Shown: positions 1 to 8,501, counted from the first letter of the stretch. The stretch is 64,000 nt of DNA from VAXT01 sp963774625 (GCA_963774625.1 CAVZFQ010000013.1:124001-188000), one strand, 5' to 3'. Notes: a model not told the origin generated them from the letters alone. Numbers and translations: made by a program.

Positions 1-376
1 AGCTCTCGTCGATGGGATGGGTCTCGGGAATGCCGTAGACCGCGGTGGTCGAGATGAAGACGACGCGGCGGACGCGGGCCTCGAGCGCGGCGGCGAGCAG
101 CGTTGCGGTGCCTTCGACGTTGACTGAGCGGATCTCGTCGCGGGCGCCGCTGATGGGCAGGGCGGCCGCGGCGTGGACGAGGATCGAGGCGCCGGCGACG
201 AGCTCGCGCGCCCGGGCGGGGTTGCGGATGTCGCCGCGGAGCTCGTCGACCCGGCCCTCGAGGCTCGGCTCGTCGAGAGGCGCCAGGTCGAGCGTGCGCA
301 CCTTGTGGCTGTTGACGAGCCGCCGGGACAGGTGCAGGCCGAGGAAGCCCGCACCGCCTGAGATCGCCCAGAGCAT
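1..376 (-). CDS. NAD-dependent epimerase/dehydratase, N-terminal part (runs off the window)
   Basis: About 125 N-terminal residues of an extended short-chain dehydrogenase are visible; the C-terminus lies beyond position 1. The protein opens with a Rossmann dinucleotide-binding loop (SGGAGFLG at residues 6-13). It continues with the usual extended-SDR landmarks: a D-L pair closing the second strand, GDIRNP, HAAA after the fourth strand, and VNVEGT followed by VFISTTAVYG, which carries the catalytic Ser/Thr region. Family members act on nucleotide sugars or related substrates; the substrate cannot be told because the C-terminal half is missing. The ATG at 376 is the first start upstream of the Rossmann loop. 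The gene is transcribed in the same direction as the ABC exporter genes upstream of it. Confidence 0.85.
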   Translation of the reverse strand, partial: MLWAISGGAGFLGLHLSRRLVNSHKVRTLDLAPLDEPSLEGRVDELRGDIRNPARARELVAGASILVHAAAALPISGARDEIRSVNVEGTATLLAAALEARVRRVVFISTTAVYGIPETHPIDES

Positions 377-461
377 GGGGCAATCTTGGCTGAGAATTGA
401 GTCGGAGCCGTGCGGTCGGCGGCGATACGCTCACAGCGGGTGGCGGGAGGACGTCCCTCTT

Positions 462-478
462 CCCCACCCAGGGTGGGG
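462..478 (-). terminator. GC-rich hairpin after the ABC exporter genes
   Basis: Seven-base inverted repeat CCCCACC / GGTGGGG with a three-base loop, in the 144-base gap between the permease stop and the epimerase start. No clear U-run follows on the minus strand, so termination is a guess. Confidence 0.3.
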
Positions 479-520
479 CGCACGCGCGTCTACCTGACTA
501 AGTCGTGCGCCCGATCGAGG

Positions 521-3091
521 CTACTCATACTGGAGCGCTTCCAGGACGCGCAGGCGCGCGGCGCGGCGAGCCGGGAGCACCGCCGCGAGCAATCCCGCGA
601 AGATCGACACGAGCACGAACACGATCAGCGACACGGTCGGGAGCGCGAACTGGAGGTCGTACTGCGACAGCGCGCGGGTGACGAGCAGCGCAAGGAAGAT
701 GCCGAGCGGCAGCCCAAGAGCGGCACCGATCAGGGCCGTGATCACGCTCTCGTGCCGGATCATCCGGCGCACCTGGCGCCGCGTCATCCCAACCGCGCGC
801 AACATCCCCAACTCGCGCGTCCTCTCGAACACGGAGAGCACGAGCGTGTTCACCATACCGAAGAGGCTGATGATCACGGACAACGCGAGCAGGACGTAGA
901 GCAGTAGCAGGAACTGCTGGATCTCACGGTCCTCCTTGTCGATCCATTCCTGCCGAGTCTGGATGCGCGTATCCGGGAAGCCCTCGAGCGCGCGCTCGAC
1001 GCCGGCCTTAGCCGCTGCCGGGTCGCCCGGGACGTTCATGAGCGTGAAGCGGTTGCGCGGCCGGTCGTAGAGGCCGTCGAAGGCCGCTTGCGAGACGCTC
1101 GCGCTGCCGAGCAGAGGATAAAACGGGCTGCCGTCGTAGATGCCGCGCACGACGACGTCCTTCCTCTTGTTGTCCGTCGAGAGCACCGTGAGCCTGTCGC
1201 CGACGCCGAGGTTGTTGTCTTCGGCGACATTGTCCGGTAGTACGGCGCCGTCGGCGCCGAGGCGCGTGAGCAGCTCGTCCGAGCCCTCGACCCAGCGGAA
1301 GTCGTAGACGTCGTCGATCCTGGCGTCGAGCCCGGTCAAGTTGCCGGCGTTGCCGTCGATCTCGGCGATGTCCTGACGAACGTTGCTGACGGTTTCCACC
1401 TCGCGGGCGCCCTCGGCCGCGTCGCCGACCGCGGCCGGAAATTCCGAGTAGCCGTCCTCTGAAGTGACGATCAGGTCGGCCTGGATCTGGCGCTCGATCG
1501 CGTCGCTGTTCGAGATGCGCAGGCCGTGCGCGAGCACTGCTACGAAAGTGACGAGTGCGATCCCGATCATCAGGGCAGCCGCGGTCGAAGCGGTGCGCCC
1601 GGGGTTACGCTGCGCGTTGCCCTCAGCGAGTTTTCCGGCGGCGCCGCCGATCCGGCGGGCCGGAATGCCCACAACCTTTGCTAGCGGCACGACCAGGCGG
1701 GACGAGAGCATCGCGACCCCGATGAAGAGCGACAGCACTCCGATCCCGAGTAGCGCGAAGCGCTGGCTCAGGGCGATGTCGTCGGCGAGCGTGCCGTACG
1801 AAAGCGCAAGTACGGCGAGGGTCACGATGACGCCCGCGATGTAGGGCGTGAAGCGGGAGAATCTGCCGCGGGGGAGCGTCGCGCCCTCGCGAACGGCGGC
1901 GATCGGCGGGACGCGCGTGGCGCGCAGGGCCGGGAAGAGTCCGGCAAACACCGTCACGAGCGTGCCGACGAGTAGCGACACGATCACCGTGCGCGCGGCG
2001 AAGACGGTCTGCGTCTGGGGCAAATCCAGGTTGAGCACCTTGAAGAGCTCGTTCAGGCCGACAGCGAGCCCGAGGCCGCTGAAGAGCCCGACGATGGAAG
2101 CGACGAGGCCGATCGCGAACGCCTCCACGATCACCGACATGAGCACCTGCCGGCGCGACGCGCCGATCGTCCGTAGCGTCGCCAGCTCGCGCGTCCGCTG
2201 CGCGACGGTGATCGAGAGAGTGTTGAAGATGACGAAAGCGCCGACGAAGAGGGCAATGCCCGCGAACGAGAGCAGGAAGTAGCGGATGATTTTCGTGAAG
2301 GTCGCGATCTCGCCCGACTCCTCGTTAGCCTGCTCGACTCCCGTACGCACGGTCACGTCCGCGCCGAGCTCGGCCTGGATCCGCTGGGTTAGCTCCTCGG
2401 GGGCGACGCCGTCCTTGGCGGCGACCTGGACCGCGTCGAGCTGCCCCTCCTTGTCCAGCAGCTTTTGCGCGGTCGGGACGTCGAAGATGGCGAACGTGGC
2501 GCTGCCGATCGAGCTGAGGTCGCCGTACTTGGCGATCCCGACGATCTCGTACTGCCGAGCAGGGCCCACGGCGGCGACGCCGATGCGTTCGCCGAGCTCC
2601 AAGCTCTCGCCGTCGGCCACGCCCTCGTCGACCGCGACCTCTCCGTCGCCGGATGGCCAGCGACCCTCGATGAGGTTTAGAGGGTTGAAGCGGTCGTATT
2701 CGGGAGCGGTCTCGATCCCAAAGGCGAAAGCCGGTGCGCCGCCGGTCTCGATCGTGTCGCCGTCCGGCTTCAACAGCTTGGCCTGGAAGTCCTGCACGGT
2801 GCCAGAGGCCACCTCGACGCCGTCGACCCCACGCACTCGCTCGAGCGTTTCCTCGGGGATCGGCGGCGCCTGGGCGCTTTCCCCTTCGAAGCTGATGTCG
2901 GCCTTCTTACCCGTCACGACGGCGTCGGTGCCCGCGTACGACTCGACGAAGATCGTGTCGAACGCCTTGTCGATCGTGTCGGTGAGGACGTAGGCGCCGC
3001 TCATCATCGCGACGCCCAGAACGATCGCGATCGCGGTGAGGACGGCCCGGAGCTTCCGCCCGGCCATGCCGCGGAGAGCGACCTTGATCAC
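521..3091 (-). CDS. MacB/FtsX-family ABC transporter permease
   Basis: An 856-residue integral membrane permease of the FtsX/MacB (type VII ABC) superfamily. The N-terminus starts with a basic segment and a membrane helix (about residues 14-38). A large extracytoplasmic MacB-like periplasmic-core domain follows, then four-helix FtsX segments around residues 265-400, a second extracytoplasmic domain, and a final FtsX block at about 725-850 containing the typical RTRELGMLRAVGMTRRQ and PARRAARLRVLEAL motifs. This duplicated layout of about 850 residues is common in Actinobacteria. Its first codon overlaps the stop of the ATPase gene (four-base overlap), so the pair is one transcription unit and one transporter. 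Exporters of this type usually handle lipoproteins, peptides or antibiotics by mechanotransmission; the cargo here is unknown. Confidence 0.93.
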   Translation of the reverse strand: MIKVALRGMAGRKLRAVLTAIAIVLGVAMMSGAYVLTDTIDKAFDTIFVESYAGTDAVVTGKKADISFEGESAQAPPIPEETLERVRGVDGVEVASGTVQDFQAKLLKPDGDTIETGGAPAFAFGIETAPEYDRFNPLNLIEGRWPSGDGEVAVDEGVADGESLELGERIGVAAVGPARQYEIVGIAKYGDLSSIGSATFAIFDVPTAQKLLDKEGQLDAVQVAAKDGVAPEELTQRIQAELGADVTVRTGVEQANEESGEIATFTKIIRYFLLSFAGIALFVGAFVIFNTLSITVAQRTRELATLRTIGASRRQVLMSVIVEAFAIGLVASIVGLFSGLGLAVGLNELFKVLNLDLPQTQTVFAARTVIVSLLVGTLVTVFAGLFPALRATRVPPIAAVREGATLPRGRFSRFTPYIAGVIVTLAVLALSYGTLADDIALSQRFALLGIGVLSLFIGVAMLSSRLVVPLAKVVGIPARRIGGAAGKLAEGNAQRNPGRTASTAAALMIGIALVTFVAVLAHGLRISNSDAIERQIQADLIVTSEDGYSEFPAAVGDAAEGAREVETVSNVRQDIAEIDGNAGNLTGLDARIDDVYDFRWVEGSDELLTRLGADGAVLPDNVAEDNNLGVGDRLTVLSTDNKRKDVVVRGIYDGSPFYPLLGSASVSQAAFDGLYDRPRNRFTLMNVPGDPAAAKAGVERALEGFPDTRIQTRQEWIDKEDREIQQFLLLLYVLLALSVIISLFGMVNTLVLSVFERTRELGMLRAVGMTRRQVRRMIRHESVITALIGAALGLPLGIFLALLVTRALSQYDLQFALPTVSLIVFVLVSIFAGLLAAVLPARRAARLRVLEALQYE

Positions 3092-3867
3092 GCTACGGTG
3101 ATCTCTTCGATCGCGGTGAGAACCGCGTGCTCGTCGGCGGCGGCGCCGAGCTCCTTGACGATCTCTCCGTCCGCGAGGAAGAGAATCCGGTCGGCCGTCG
3201 CTGCTGCCCGAGCGTCGTGCGTGACCATGACGAGCGTCTGGCCGTAGTCCTGCACCGACGAGCGCAGAAGCTCGAGGATCTCGCCTCCCGTCTTCGAGTC
3301 GAGGTTGCCCGTCGGCTCATCGGCGAAGACCACCGTCGGCCGGCTGACCAGGGCTCGGGCGATGGCGACGCGCTGCTGCTGGCCGCCGGAGAGCTCGGAT
3401 GGACGGTGCGAGCGCCGGTCCTTCAAGCCGACCTTGTCGAGCAGGTTCTCGAAGAAATCCTTGTCGGGTTTGGTGCCGGCGAGGGAGAGCGGCAGCGTGA
3501 TGTTCTCCTCGGCCGTCAGCATCGGCAGCAGGTTGAAGAACTGGAAGATGAAGCCGATGTGCTCGCGGCGCAGCAGCGTGATCTCGGTGTCGCTCAGCTG
3601 ACCGAGCTGCGTACCCGCGATCGTGACGTAGCCCTCTGTCGGCCGATCGAGCGCCGCGAGCAAGTGCATGAGCGTCGACTTGCCCGACCCGGACGGGCCC
3701 ATGACGGCCGTGAGCTTCCCGCGCTCGACGTCGAGCGTCACGCCCCGGAGTGCATGGACGGCGGTCTCGCCCTCTCCATAGACGCGCGTCAGGCCGTTGG
3801 CCGAGACGACGACGTGGCCGTCGGTTTCGGCGGTCGGCTGACGTTCGGTGGCCGGTTGCGTGCTCAC
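3088..3867 (-). CDS. ABC transporter ATP-binding protein (MacB/LolD type)
   Basis: A 259-residue nucleotide-binding subunit. It has a Walker A loop (GPSGSGKST, about residue 58), a Q-loop (FQFFNLLPMLTAEEN), an ABC signature (LSGGQQQRVAIARAL), a Walker B with catalytic Glu (VVFADEPTGNLDS) and an H-loop (VTHD). The signature and the NLDS motif place it in the LolD/MacB/FtsE group, which partners FtsX-like permeases, and the partner gene follows with a four-base overlap. The first 25 residues are an extra polar leader before the first beta strand. The ATG at 3867 is preceded by a GC-rich 105-base gap that contains a short TAGT-4-ACTA inverted repeat. Confidence 0.95.
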   Translation of the reverse strand: MSTQPATERQPTAETDGHVVVSANGLTRVYGEGETAVHALRGVTLDVERGKLTAVMGPSGSGKSTLMHLLAALDRPTEGYVTIAGTQLGQLSDTEITLLRREHIGFIFQFFNLLPMLTAEENITLPLSLAGTKPDKDFFENLLDKVGLKDRRSHRPSELSGGQQQRVAIARALVSRPTVVFADEPTGNLDSKTGGEILELLRSSVQDYGQTLVMVTHDARAAATADRILFLADGEIVKELGAAADEHAVLTAIEEITVA

Positions 3868-3911
3868 CGGTGCTCCCCTCGATAGCTAGCGGCAGGTGCC
3901 TCCGCCGAAGC

Positions 3912-3923
3912 TAGTCAAAACTA
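3912..3923. promoter_or_regulatory. Short inverted repeat upstream of the ABC exporter
   Basis: TAGT-CAAA-ACTA lies 45 bases upstream of the ATPase start, in an AT-richer patch of a GC-rich region. It could be an operator or lie near the promoter. It is short enough to arise by chance. Confidence 0.25.
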
Positions 3924-3972
3924 ACTCGGTCTGCAAGCGACTACTTTTGCAGGAGACCTGCTGAGAGTCGGG

Positions 3973-4317
3973 CTATGCGGCGAGCGTCAACTGGTCGCCA
4001 ATTGCAAGACCGCGTCTTGCAGCCTCGCCTGCCCGGAGCTCGAGCGCCGCCTTGGCACCGCGGCGACCCGCGGCGCGCCATGGCTCCACCTCGTTCGCTA
4101 TGCCGACGACGACGAGCTCGCGGTCGAGAAACACGACGTCGATCGGGAAGCGCATGAACCAGGTGTGCACGGATGAGGCGGGCCGGAGCAAGAGCCCTTC
4201 GCCCTGCTCCAGCCCGTCTCGTCCAAGCAACCCCTTCATGCGGGTGAACGGGGTGTCCGCGACGCAAGTGCGCTCGCAGACAGTAACCCCGTCCATCCGC
4301 ATGAGAAGTTGCTCCAC
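3973..4317 (-). CDS. DUF192 family protein
   Basis: A 114-residue protein matching the DUF192 family, small beta-barrel proteins of unsettled function found across bacteria and archaea. Typical family landmarks are seen: the segment ADTPFTRMKGLLGR, then LLLRPASSVHTWFMRFPIDVVFLD, in which the H-x-x-x-M-x-F-x-I-D-x-x-F pattern is the family hallmark, and the closing LELRAGEAARRGLAIGD. No signal peptide is present. The GTG at 4317 gives the full domain; an ATG five codons further in is an alternative. It lies seven bases downstream of the LAS-domain protein gene and is probably co-transcribed with it. Confidence 0.9.
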   Translation of the reverse strand: MEQLLMRMDGVTVCERTCVADTPFTRMKGLLGRDGLEQGEGLLLRPASSVHTWFMRFPIDVVFLDRELVVVGIANEVEPWRAAGRRGAKAALELRAGEAARRGLAIGDQLTLAA

Positions 4318-4324
4318 GGTGGTC

Positions 4325-5758
4325 CTAGTACCCCACGTGGATGTGGTCGTCGTGGTTGCCCATCGGGAACGACGGGCCGCCCATGCCGAGCAACGAGATG
4401 ACCTGCCGCGGCTGGAGCTCCGCGGGGAGCAGCAGCACGTTGCGCACGGCTGCTTCGGTCATTCCGCCGGGCTGTGAGTTGCCCAGGATCGACAGTCCGC
4501 CGAGAACGGAGATGTCCGCGGCCAGCCCGTAGATGTGGGCCGAGACCACGCCGGGCCGGGAGTAGAGCCGGTGGCCGGAGATCAGGGACGACACGCTCGC
4601 CTGGCCATGGGCCTCGGCGAGGTAGGCGATGAGCACGAGGATGCGGATGTTCACGCGACCGGCCTGGATGTCGACGCGGCCGCCTGGGTAGATGGAGATC
4701 CGCTTGTCGCGGAGGATGCGCTTGGAGATCGACGGCTTGGCCGACTCGAGGCCCTTGACGAGCGCCCGGAGGCCGACCGCTCGGTTGTAGCGCTGCAGCG
4801 CGATCGCGCGATCTGCAAACGCCGTCTGGCCCTCGAGTGCAAGCACAGCCGACCATGGGCTGCGGCGTGCGCCCAGCTTCGCCAGCTTGTTGCTGAGCGA
4901 GCGGAGCGTCGCCGGCGACGCGGGGGCTGAGCCACGCTGGCCACTCGCCCGAAGCACGCCGAGCACTAGTGCCCAGTCGACCTTCGCGCGTGCGGAGCTG
5001 CGTGCGAGCTGACCCGCAAACGACGGCTTCAGCCGACGTGCCGGAGGAGTCGGGTCGGGAAGCGTGCGGTGGAGCCACACCGTGGCGCTCACGCCCGGCT
5101 CGTCAACCTCTGGATCGGTGTCGTTGAGCTCGCCGCTCATCAGCGGGCGCGGTGCGAGCACCGGCGGCGCCGAGCGGCGGAACGCGTTCTGGCGGATCGC
5201 CCACTTGCTGGGCTTCGTCCGCGCGAGGAGGGTGGCGGCCCCACTCTTCGGAGCGGCCGACTCATGGGACTCGTCCGAGGAGGCGGCGGGCGCAGCCACT
5301 GCGGGCTGCCACGCGTTGCCGTCACTGTCCGGCTCTGCGGCCGGGCTGTCGGCCGGCAGGGCAGGCGTTGCCTCGGCCGGAACTGGGTCAGGCTGCTCGG
5401 CGGGCGGGGCCTCTGAGGCGGGTGCCTCTTCGGGGTCGTCCGTCGGGCCACCCACGCGGTGGGTTGCTTCCGAGTCTGCGGCTGGGTCCTCTTCCGTCGA
5501 GGTCGTTGCCGACTCGGGCGCCATGAGGGCACTCTCGTCGCCCGGCTCGAGGAGCTGGGCAACCGTGTTGCCGGCACCGGCCGAGAAGGCCGCGCCTGCG
5601 AAGAAGAGTGTTGCGAACGCGAGGCTTGCGGCCAGCCGGCGCGGTGCGACGCGGATCTTGCGCCGCCTCGAGGGCATCACGCCCAGAACGCTCAGGGCGG
5701 CCGCGAGCAGCACGAGGCTCGCTGTGGTGCTTCTGAAGAGTTGTCTCCGTTTTGGCAT
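4325..5758 (-). CDS. Membrane-anchored protein with LAS/M15-like metallopeptidase signature
   Basis: A 477-residue protein. Two hydrophobic segments (about residues 9-26 and 40-62) flank a basic stretch, so it is membrane-inserted or has a long signal. A low-complexity Ala/Pro/Glu/Ser spacer follows to about residue 190, then a helical region (230-330), then a C-terminal domain of about 130 residues. That domain carries H408-x6-D415 (SAHIYGLAAD) and H472-I-H474 two residues before the end of the conserved block. H-x6-D plus a terminal HxH is the zinc-site pattern of LAS enzymes (M15 carboxypeptidases, VanX/VanY, MepA), so a cell-wall peptidase role is plausible. I infer this from motif spacing only; overall similarity was not tested. 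It is divergent from the Tad pilus operon, so it could clear peptidoglycan for the pilus. Confidence 0.6.
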   Translation of the reverse strand: MPKRRQLFRSTTASLVLLAAALSVLGVMPSRRRKIRVAPRRLAASLAFATLFFAGAAFSAGAGNTVAQLLEPGDESALMAPESATTSTEEDPAADSEATHRVGGPTDDPEEAPASEAPPAEQPDPVPAEATPALPADSPAAEPDSDGNAWQPAVAAPAASSDESHESAAPKSGAATLLARTKPSKWAIRQNAFRRSAPPVLAPRPLMSGELNDTDPEVDEPGVSATVWLHRTLPDPTPPARRLKPSFAGQLARSSARAKVDWALVLGVLRASGQRGSAPASPATLRSLSNKLAKLGARRSPWSAVLALEGQTAFADRAIALQRYNRAVGLRALVKGLESAKPSISKRILRDKRISIYPGGRVDIQAGRVNIRILVLIAYLAEAHGQASVSSLISGHRLYSRPGVVSAHIYGLAADISVLGGLSILGNSQPGGMTEAAVRNVLLLPAELQPRQVISLLGMGGPSFPMGNHDDHIHVGY

Positions 5759-6111
5759 TCCTTGGCTCCAGTTGGGTTGGGCGCCTGGGCCGCTCGTTGG
5801 CGCGGATCTCCTTCATGAACATCCGCGGCCGCAACGGATACGCCCTCCGTATCGGCGGGCGCGTGAGCGTCTGTCTCACTCGATGTAGGGAACGTGTAAA
5901 GGAATCCTCAATACGAGGGATTCGGCGCCGCTCACTGTGGGGCGATGTTGCTTGGCGACAAAGCCAACAAGGCGGCGCGGCCACGCCCAACCCAGAAGCA
6001 CGGAGGTTTCTCCGGCGTGACCCAGCACTTTGCACCGCCTGCAAGTGGCTCATATCCGCACTTCAGCAACTCCATTTCATCCCCCTCGCCGCAAGAAGGG
6101 AGGTGAAACAG
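5759..6111. other. 353-base divergent intergenic region / flp leader
   Basis: This gap separates the minus-strand LAS-domain gene from the plus-strand flp pilin gene, so it should hold both promoters. I see no open frame with coding character. The last 200 bases before the pilin are rich in short self-complementary pieces, for example GGCG-ACAAA-GCC near 5957-5968, and end in a strong ribosome binding site (GGGAGGTGA, 6098-6106). A long structured 5' leader on the pilin mRNA is possible, but I could not fit it to a known riboswitch class. Confidence 0.4.
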
Positions 6112-6282
6112 GTGCTGAATATTTTTGACCTTTTCGCTAACGCTAAGCGCGAGGAGGGGCAGACCATGGCGGAGTACGGAGTCGTGCTCGCAGTGATCAC
6201 GATCGCCGTCTTCGGTGCGCTCGCCCTTCTCTCCGGCAACATCGTCAGCGCTGTCAACAGGGTCGCCGCGTACATCACGTAG
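6112..6282 (+). CDS. flp: Flp-type pilin (Tad pilus major subunit)
   Basis: A 56-residue prepilin. A short positively charged leader containing AKREEGQTMAEYG precedes a single hydrophobic helix of about 22 residues. The pattern G-Q-T-x-A-E-Y is the Flp signature: cleavage is expected after the Gly, and Glu at mature position 5 is the conserved pilin Glu. After processing by a prepilin peptidase it is polymerised by the TadA/TadB/TadC machinery into an adhesive fibre. The start is the GTG at 6112, six bases after an excellent Shine-Dalgarno; no other start fits the size of the family. It is followed by a perfect 12-bp hairpin, which suggests the pilin is made in excess over downstream genes. 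No prepilin peptidase gene is in the window. Confidence 0.92.
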   Translation: MLNIFDLFANAKREEGQTMAEYGVVLAVITIAVFGALALLSGNIVSAVNRVAAYIT

Positions 6283-6304
6283 GCCCCAAGGCAAGCATGG
6301 CTAC

Positions 6305-6334
6305 GGCGGGCCCTTCTTCACTGAAGGGCCCGCC
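6305..6334 (+). terminator. Strong hairpin between flp and tadE
   Basis: A perfect 12-bp inverted repeat, GGCGGGCCCTTC / GAAGGGCCCGCC, with a six-base loop, lies 22 bases after the pilin stop. There is no U-tract, so it is more likely a partial terminator or an mRNA-stabilising 3' end that sets the pilin to assembly-protein ratio. Confidence 0.6.
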
Positions 6335-6375
6335 CCCTCACTTCGCAACACCCACCACCGCAGTACCCCAAAACA

Positions 6376-6768
6376 ATGTCAAAAAGATTCAACTTCAAAA
6401 ACCAGCAAGGCCAGGCCATGACGGAGTTCGCTCTGATCTTGCCGATCCTGGTCATCCTGCTCTTCGGCGTGATCCAGTTCGGAATCGTGTTCAACAACTA
6501 CATCACGGTGACAGACGCCGTTCGCGCCGGCGCCCGTAAAGGCGCGGTTAGCCGGCATCTGCAAAATCCGAATGCGGCGGTCGTTCAAAGCGTCCGCGAT
6601 GCCGCGACCGACCTGAGGCAGTCCGACCTGAATGTCTCTGTTGCGTCCTCCTGGCAACACGGAGAAGACGTAACGGTGACGGGGTCCTATCCGTACTCGA
6701 TCAGCCTTCTCGGCCTCGTAGTGAAGTCCGGGCGACTGACCAGCACGACGAAGGAGCGCGTGGAATGA
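6376..6768 (+). CDS. tadE: TadE-like pilus assembly protein (pseudopilin)
   Basis: A 130-residue TadE family protein. The N-terminus KNQQGQAMTEFALILPILVILLFG has the TadE signature: a polar leader with Gly before a hydrophobic helix, and T-E-F-A at the start of the helix corresponding to the prepilin-like processing site. The remainder is an extracytoplasmic region with FNNYITVTDAVRAGAR, a segment typical of the family, and a beta-rich tail. TadE and TadF/G are minor pseudopilins needed for Flp pilus assembly in the membrane. The stop overlaps the start of the next gene by four bases, showing translational coupling. Confidence 0.92.
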   Translation: MSKRFNFKNQQGQAMTEFALILPILVILLFGVIQFGIVFNNYITVTDAVRAGARKGAVSRHLQNPNAAVVQSVRDAATDLRQSDLNVSVASSWQHGEDVTVTGSYPYSISLLGLVVKSGRLTSTTKERVE

Positions 6769-7694
6769 CACGTTTCTACAGCCAGCGCGGCCAGTCCATG
6801 GTCCTGACGCTCGTCTTTTTGACCGCCTTGATGGCCATGGCCACGGCGGTCCTCGACGTCGGCTCTTGGTACCGAACTCATCGCTATACCCAGGCAACCG
6901 CCGACGCGGCTGTCCTTGCCGCCGCCCAGGAGCTCCCCGACTTCCCCGCCGACGCGGTCACCGTGGCCGTCGACTACGCCGATCGCAACGAAGGCGGCGT
7001 GACCGCGGACGATGTCGAGTTCTCCAGCTCCGTCGTTGCCAACGACACGGTCAAGGTCACGGCGCGAAAGAACGCACCCGGGTTCCTTTCCCGGCTCTTC
7101 GGCATCGACTCGCTGACGGCGCGCGCGACCGCATCGGCCCGCGTCGGGGCCCTCGGCCAGGCCAAGTGGGCCGCACCGGTCGGAGTCGATTTCCGACACG
7201 ACATGCTTCGGTGCACGCCGGCCCTCGAGTGCGACCCGCGTTTCAATGAGTCGACCGAGATCGAGTTCGACAAGGTCGGCCCGGGCGCGTTCAGGCTCCT
7301 GAACATCGACGGCTCCCATGGTGGAACCGGACCGCCGATCATCGGCGAGTGGATTAGAACCGGTCTCGACGCGTACATGCCCCGTGACGAGTGGTACTAC
7401 TCGGACCCAGGAATCAAGCCGAACTCGTCCCACATCAAGGGTGCATTGGAATCCCGGTTTGGCGACGGCAAGGAAATCTTGATTCCGATCTACTCGGACA
7501 CAAAAGCGCAAGGAGCCGGCTTCGAGTACTACGTCGTCGGCTGGGTCGGTTGGGTAGTCACCGATTTCGACATCAGGGGTGTCAACGAGGCCACGATCCG
7601 CGGGCACTTCACCCGAGTCATCTGGGACGGAATTCAGGGCGAGTCCGGGACTGACGACGGCCTCGGCGCCCGGTCCGTTGAGCTAATCGAATAA
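6765..7694 (+). CDS. TadG-like pilus assembly protein (putative Flp pilus-assembly TadE/G-like)
   Basis: A 309-residue protein with the TadG-like N-terminal helix: RGQSMVLTLVFLTALMAMATAVLDVG, followed by R-T-H-R-Y-T-Q-A-T-A-D-A-A-V-L-A-A-A-Q, the strongly conserved Q-x-A-A-D-A-A-A-L-A-A-A block. The rest is an extracytoplasmic domain. The first 115 residues resemble other actinobacterial TadE/G-like proteins; the last 190 (with GTGPPIIGEW and YYVVGWVGWVVTDFDIRG) do not remind me of a named domain. It probably anchors or gates the pilus at the membrane. It overlaps tadE by four bases and is followed after 31 bases by cpaB. Confidence 0.85.
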   Translation: MTRFYSQRGQSMVLTLVFLTALMAMATAVLDVGSWYRTHRYTQATADAAVLAAAQELPDFPADAVTVAVDYADRNEGGVTADDVEFSSSVVANDTVKVTARKNAPGFLSRLFGIDSLTARATASARVGALGQAKWAAPVGVDFRHDMLRCTPALECDPRFNESTEIEFDKVGPGAFRLLNIDGSHGGTGPPIIGEWIRTGLDAYMPRDEWYYSDPGIKPNSSHIKGALESRFGDGKEILIPIYSDTKAQGAGFEYYVVGWVGWVVTDFDIRGVNEATIRGHFTRVIWDGIQGESGTDDGLGARSVELIE

Positions 7695-7725
7695 CTAGTC
7701 CTCGAGAGGAGAGAGAGCCAATTTC

Positions 7726-8499
7726 ATGACTTACAGAGTTCGTAATATCGGAATTGCAATCGCACTGGCGATTGTCGCAGCGCTGCTGACGACGTTCTAC
7801 GTGACGAATTACAAGCGGAACGTCCAGCAGGGCGAGGACATGGTTCCTGTGTATGTCGCCGCCCAGAACATCGAGATCGGAACCTCCGGTTCCGAGCTCT
7901 CCGGCCAGAAGCTGCTCAAAGTCGAGCACGTGTCTCGCCGCAGTGTCGTCCCGGGTGCGATCTCGGAGCCGGAGCAGATCGACAAGTCGGTGGCCGTCGA
8001 GGCCATCTACGCCGGCGAGCAGATCTCGACCCGGCGCTTCCGCGCGGCCGAGGAGCAGGGCATCCGCGCCCAGCTCAAGGGCAACCTGCGTGCCATTCAG
8101 GTCCCCGGCAGTGAGAATCAACTCCTGGCGGGAACGATCACCGACGGCGATCGTGTTGACGTCGTCGGGGTGGTCGAGCTCTCGTCCCGCGCCGCGCGTG
8201 GTGCTGTCGCCGCCTCTCGTGTCGTCCTTCGGGATCTCCTCGTCCTCCGGGCACCGGACACGGCCCGCCTCCAGAGCAAGATCGGAAGCGATCCGTCGTC
8301 TCCGTACTCGGTGATGCTGGCACTCACGGACGCGCAGGCGTCGAAGCTCTTCTTCGTCATGGAAGAGGGCGAGTGGACGCTCCAGCTCCGGCCGGTCACG
8401 GACCCCGCCGACAGCCCCGAGTCGCTCGAAACGGTCGAGTCGGTCCTGGGCGACGGTCTCCGCGTCGGTCAGCGTCGGGCACTCAGAGGGGGGCGTTAA
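7726..8499 (+). CDS. cpaB: Flp pilus assembly protein CpaB/RcpC
   Basis: A 257-residue protein with an N-terminal membrane helix (residues 6-25) followed by a SAF/antifreeze-like domain (MVPVYVAAQNIEIGTSGSELSGQKLLK) and the RcpC/CpaB domain (GNLRAIQVPGSENQLLAGTITDGDRVDVVGVV). The phrase about becoming default values and G-D-R-V-D-V is typical of CpaB. In two-membrane bacteria CpaB modulates the outer-membrane secretin; here no secretin gene is present, which fits a single-membrane cell in which CpaB acts on the outer face of the plasma membrane. A good ribosome binding site (GAGAGGAGAGAG) precedes the ATG. Confidence 0.9.
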   Translation: MTYRVRNIGIAIALAIVAALLTTFYVTNYKRNVQQGEDMVPVYVAAQNIEIGTSGSELSGQKLLKVEHVSRRSVVPGAISEPEQIDKSVAVEAIYAGEQISTRRFRAAEEQGIRAQLKGNLRAIQVPGSENQLLAGTITDGDRVDVVGVVELSSRAARGAVAASRVVLRDLLVLRAPDTARLQSKIGSDPSSPYSVMLALTDAQASKLFFVMEEGEWTLQLRPVTDPADSPESLETVESVLGDGLRVGQRRALRGGR

Positions 8500-8501
8500 G
8501 C

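Noticed and set aside
5930..6060. A c-di-GMP (GEMM) riboswitch before flp
   Set aside because: The piece GACAAAGCC recalls the motif, but the tetraloop, receptor and paired elements could not be laid out, so no call is made.
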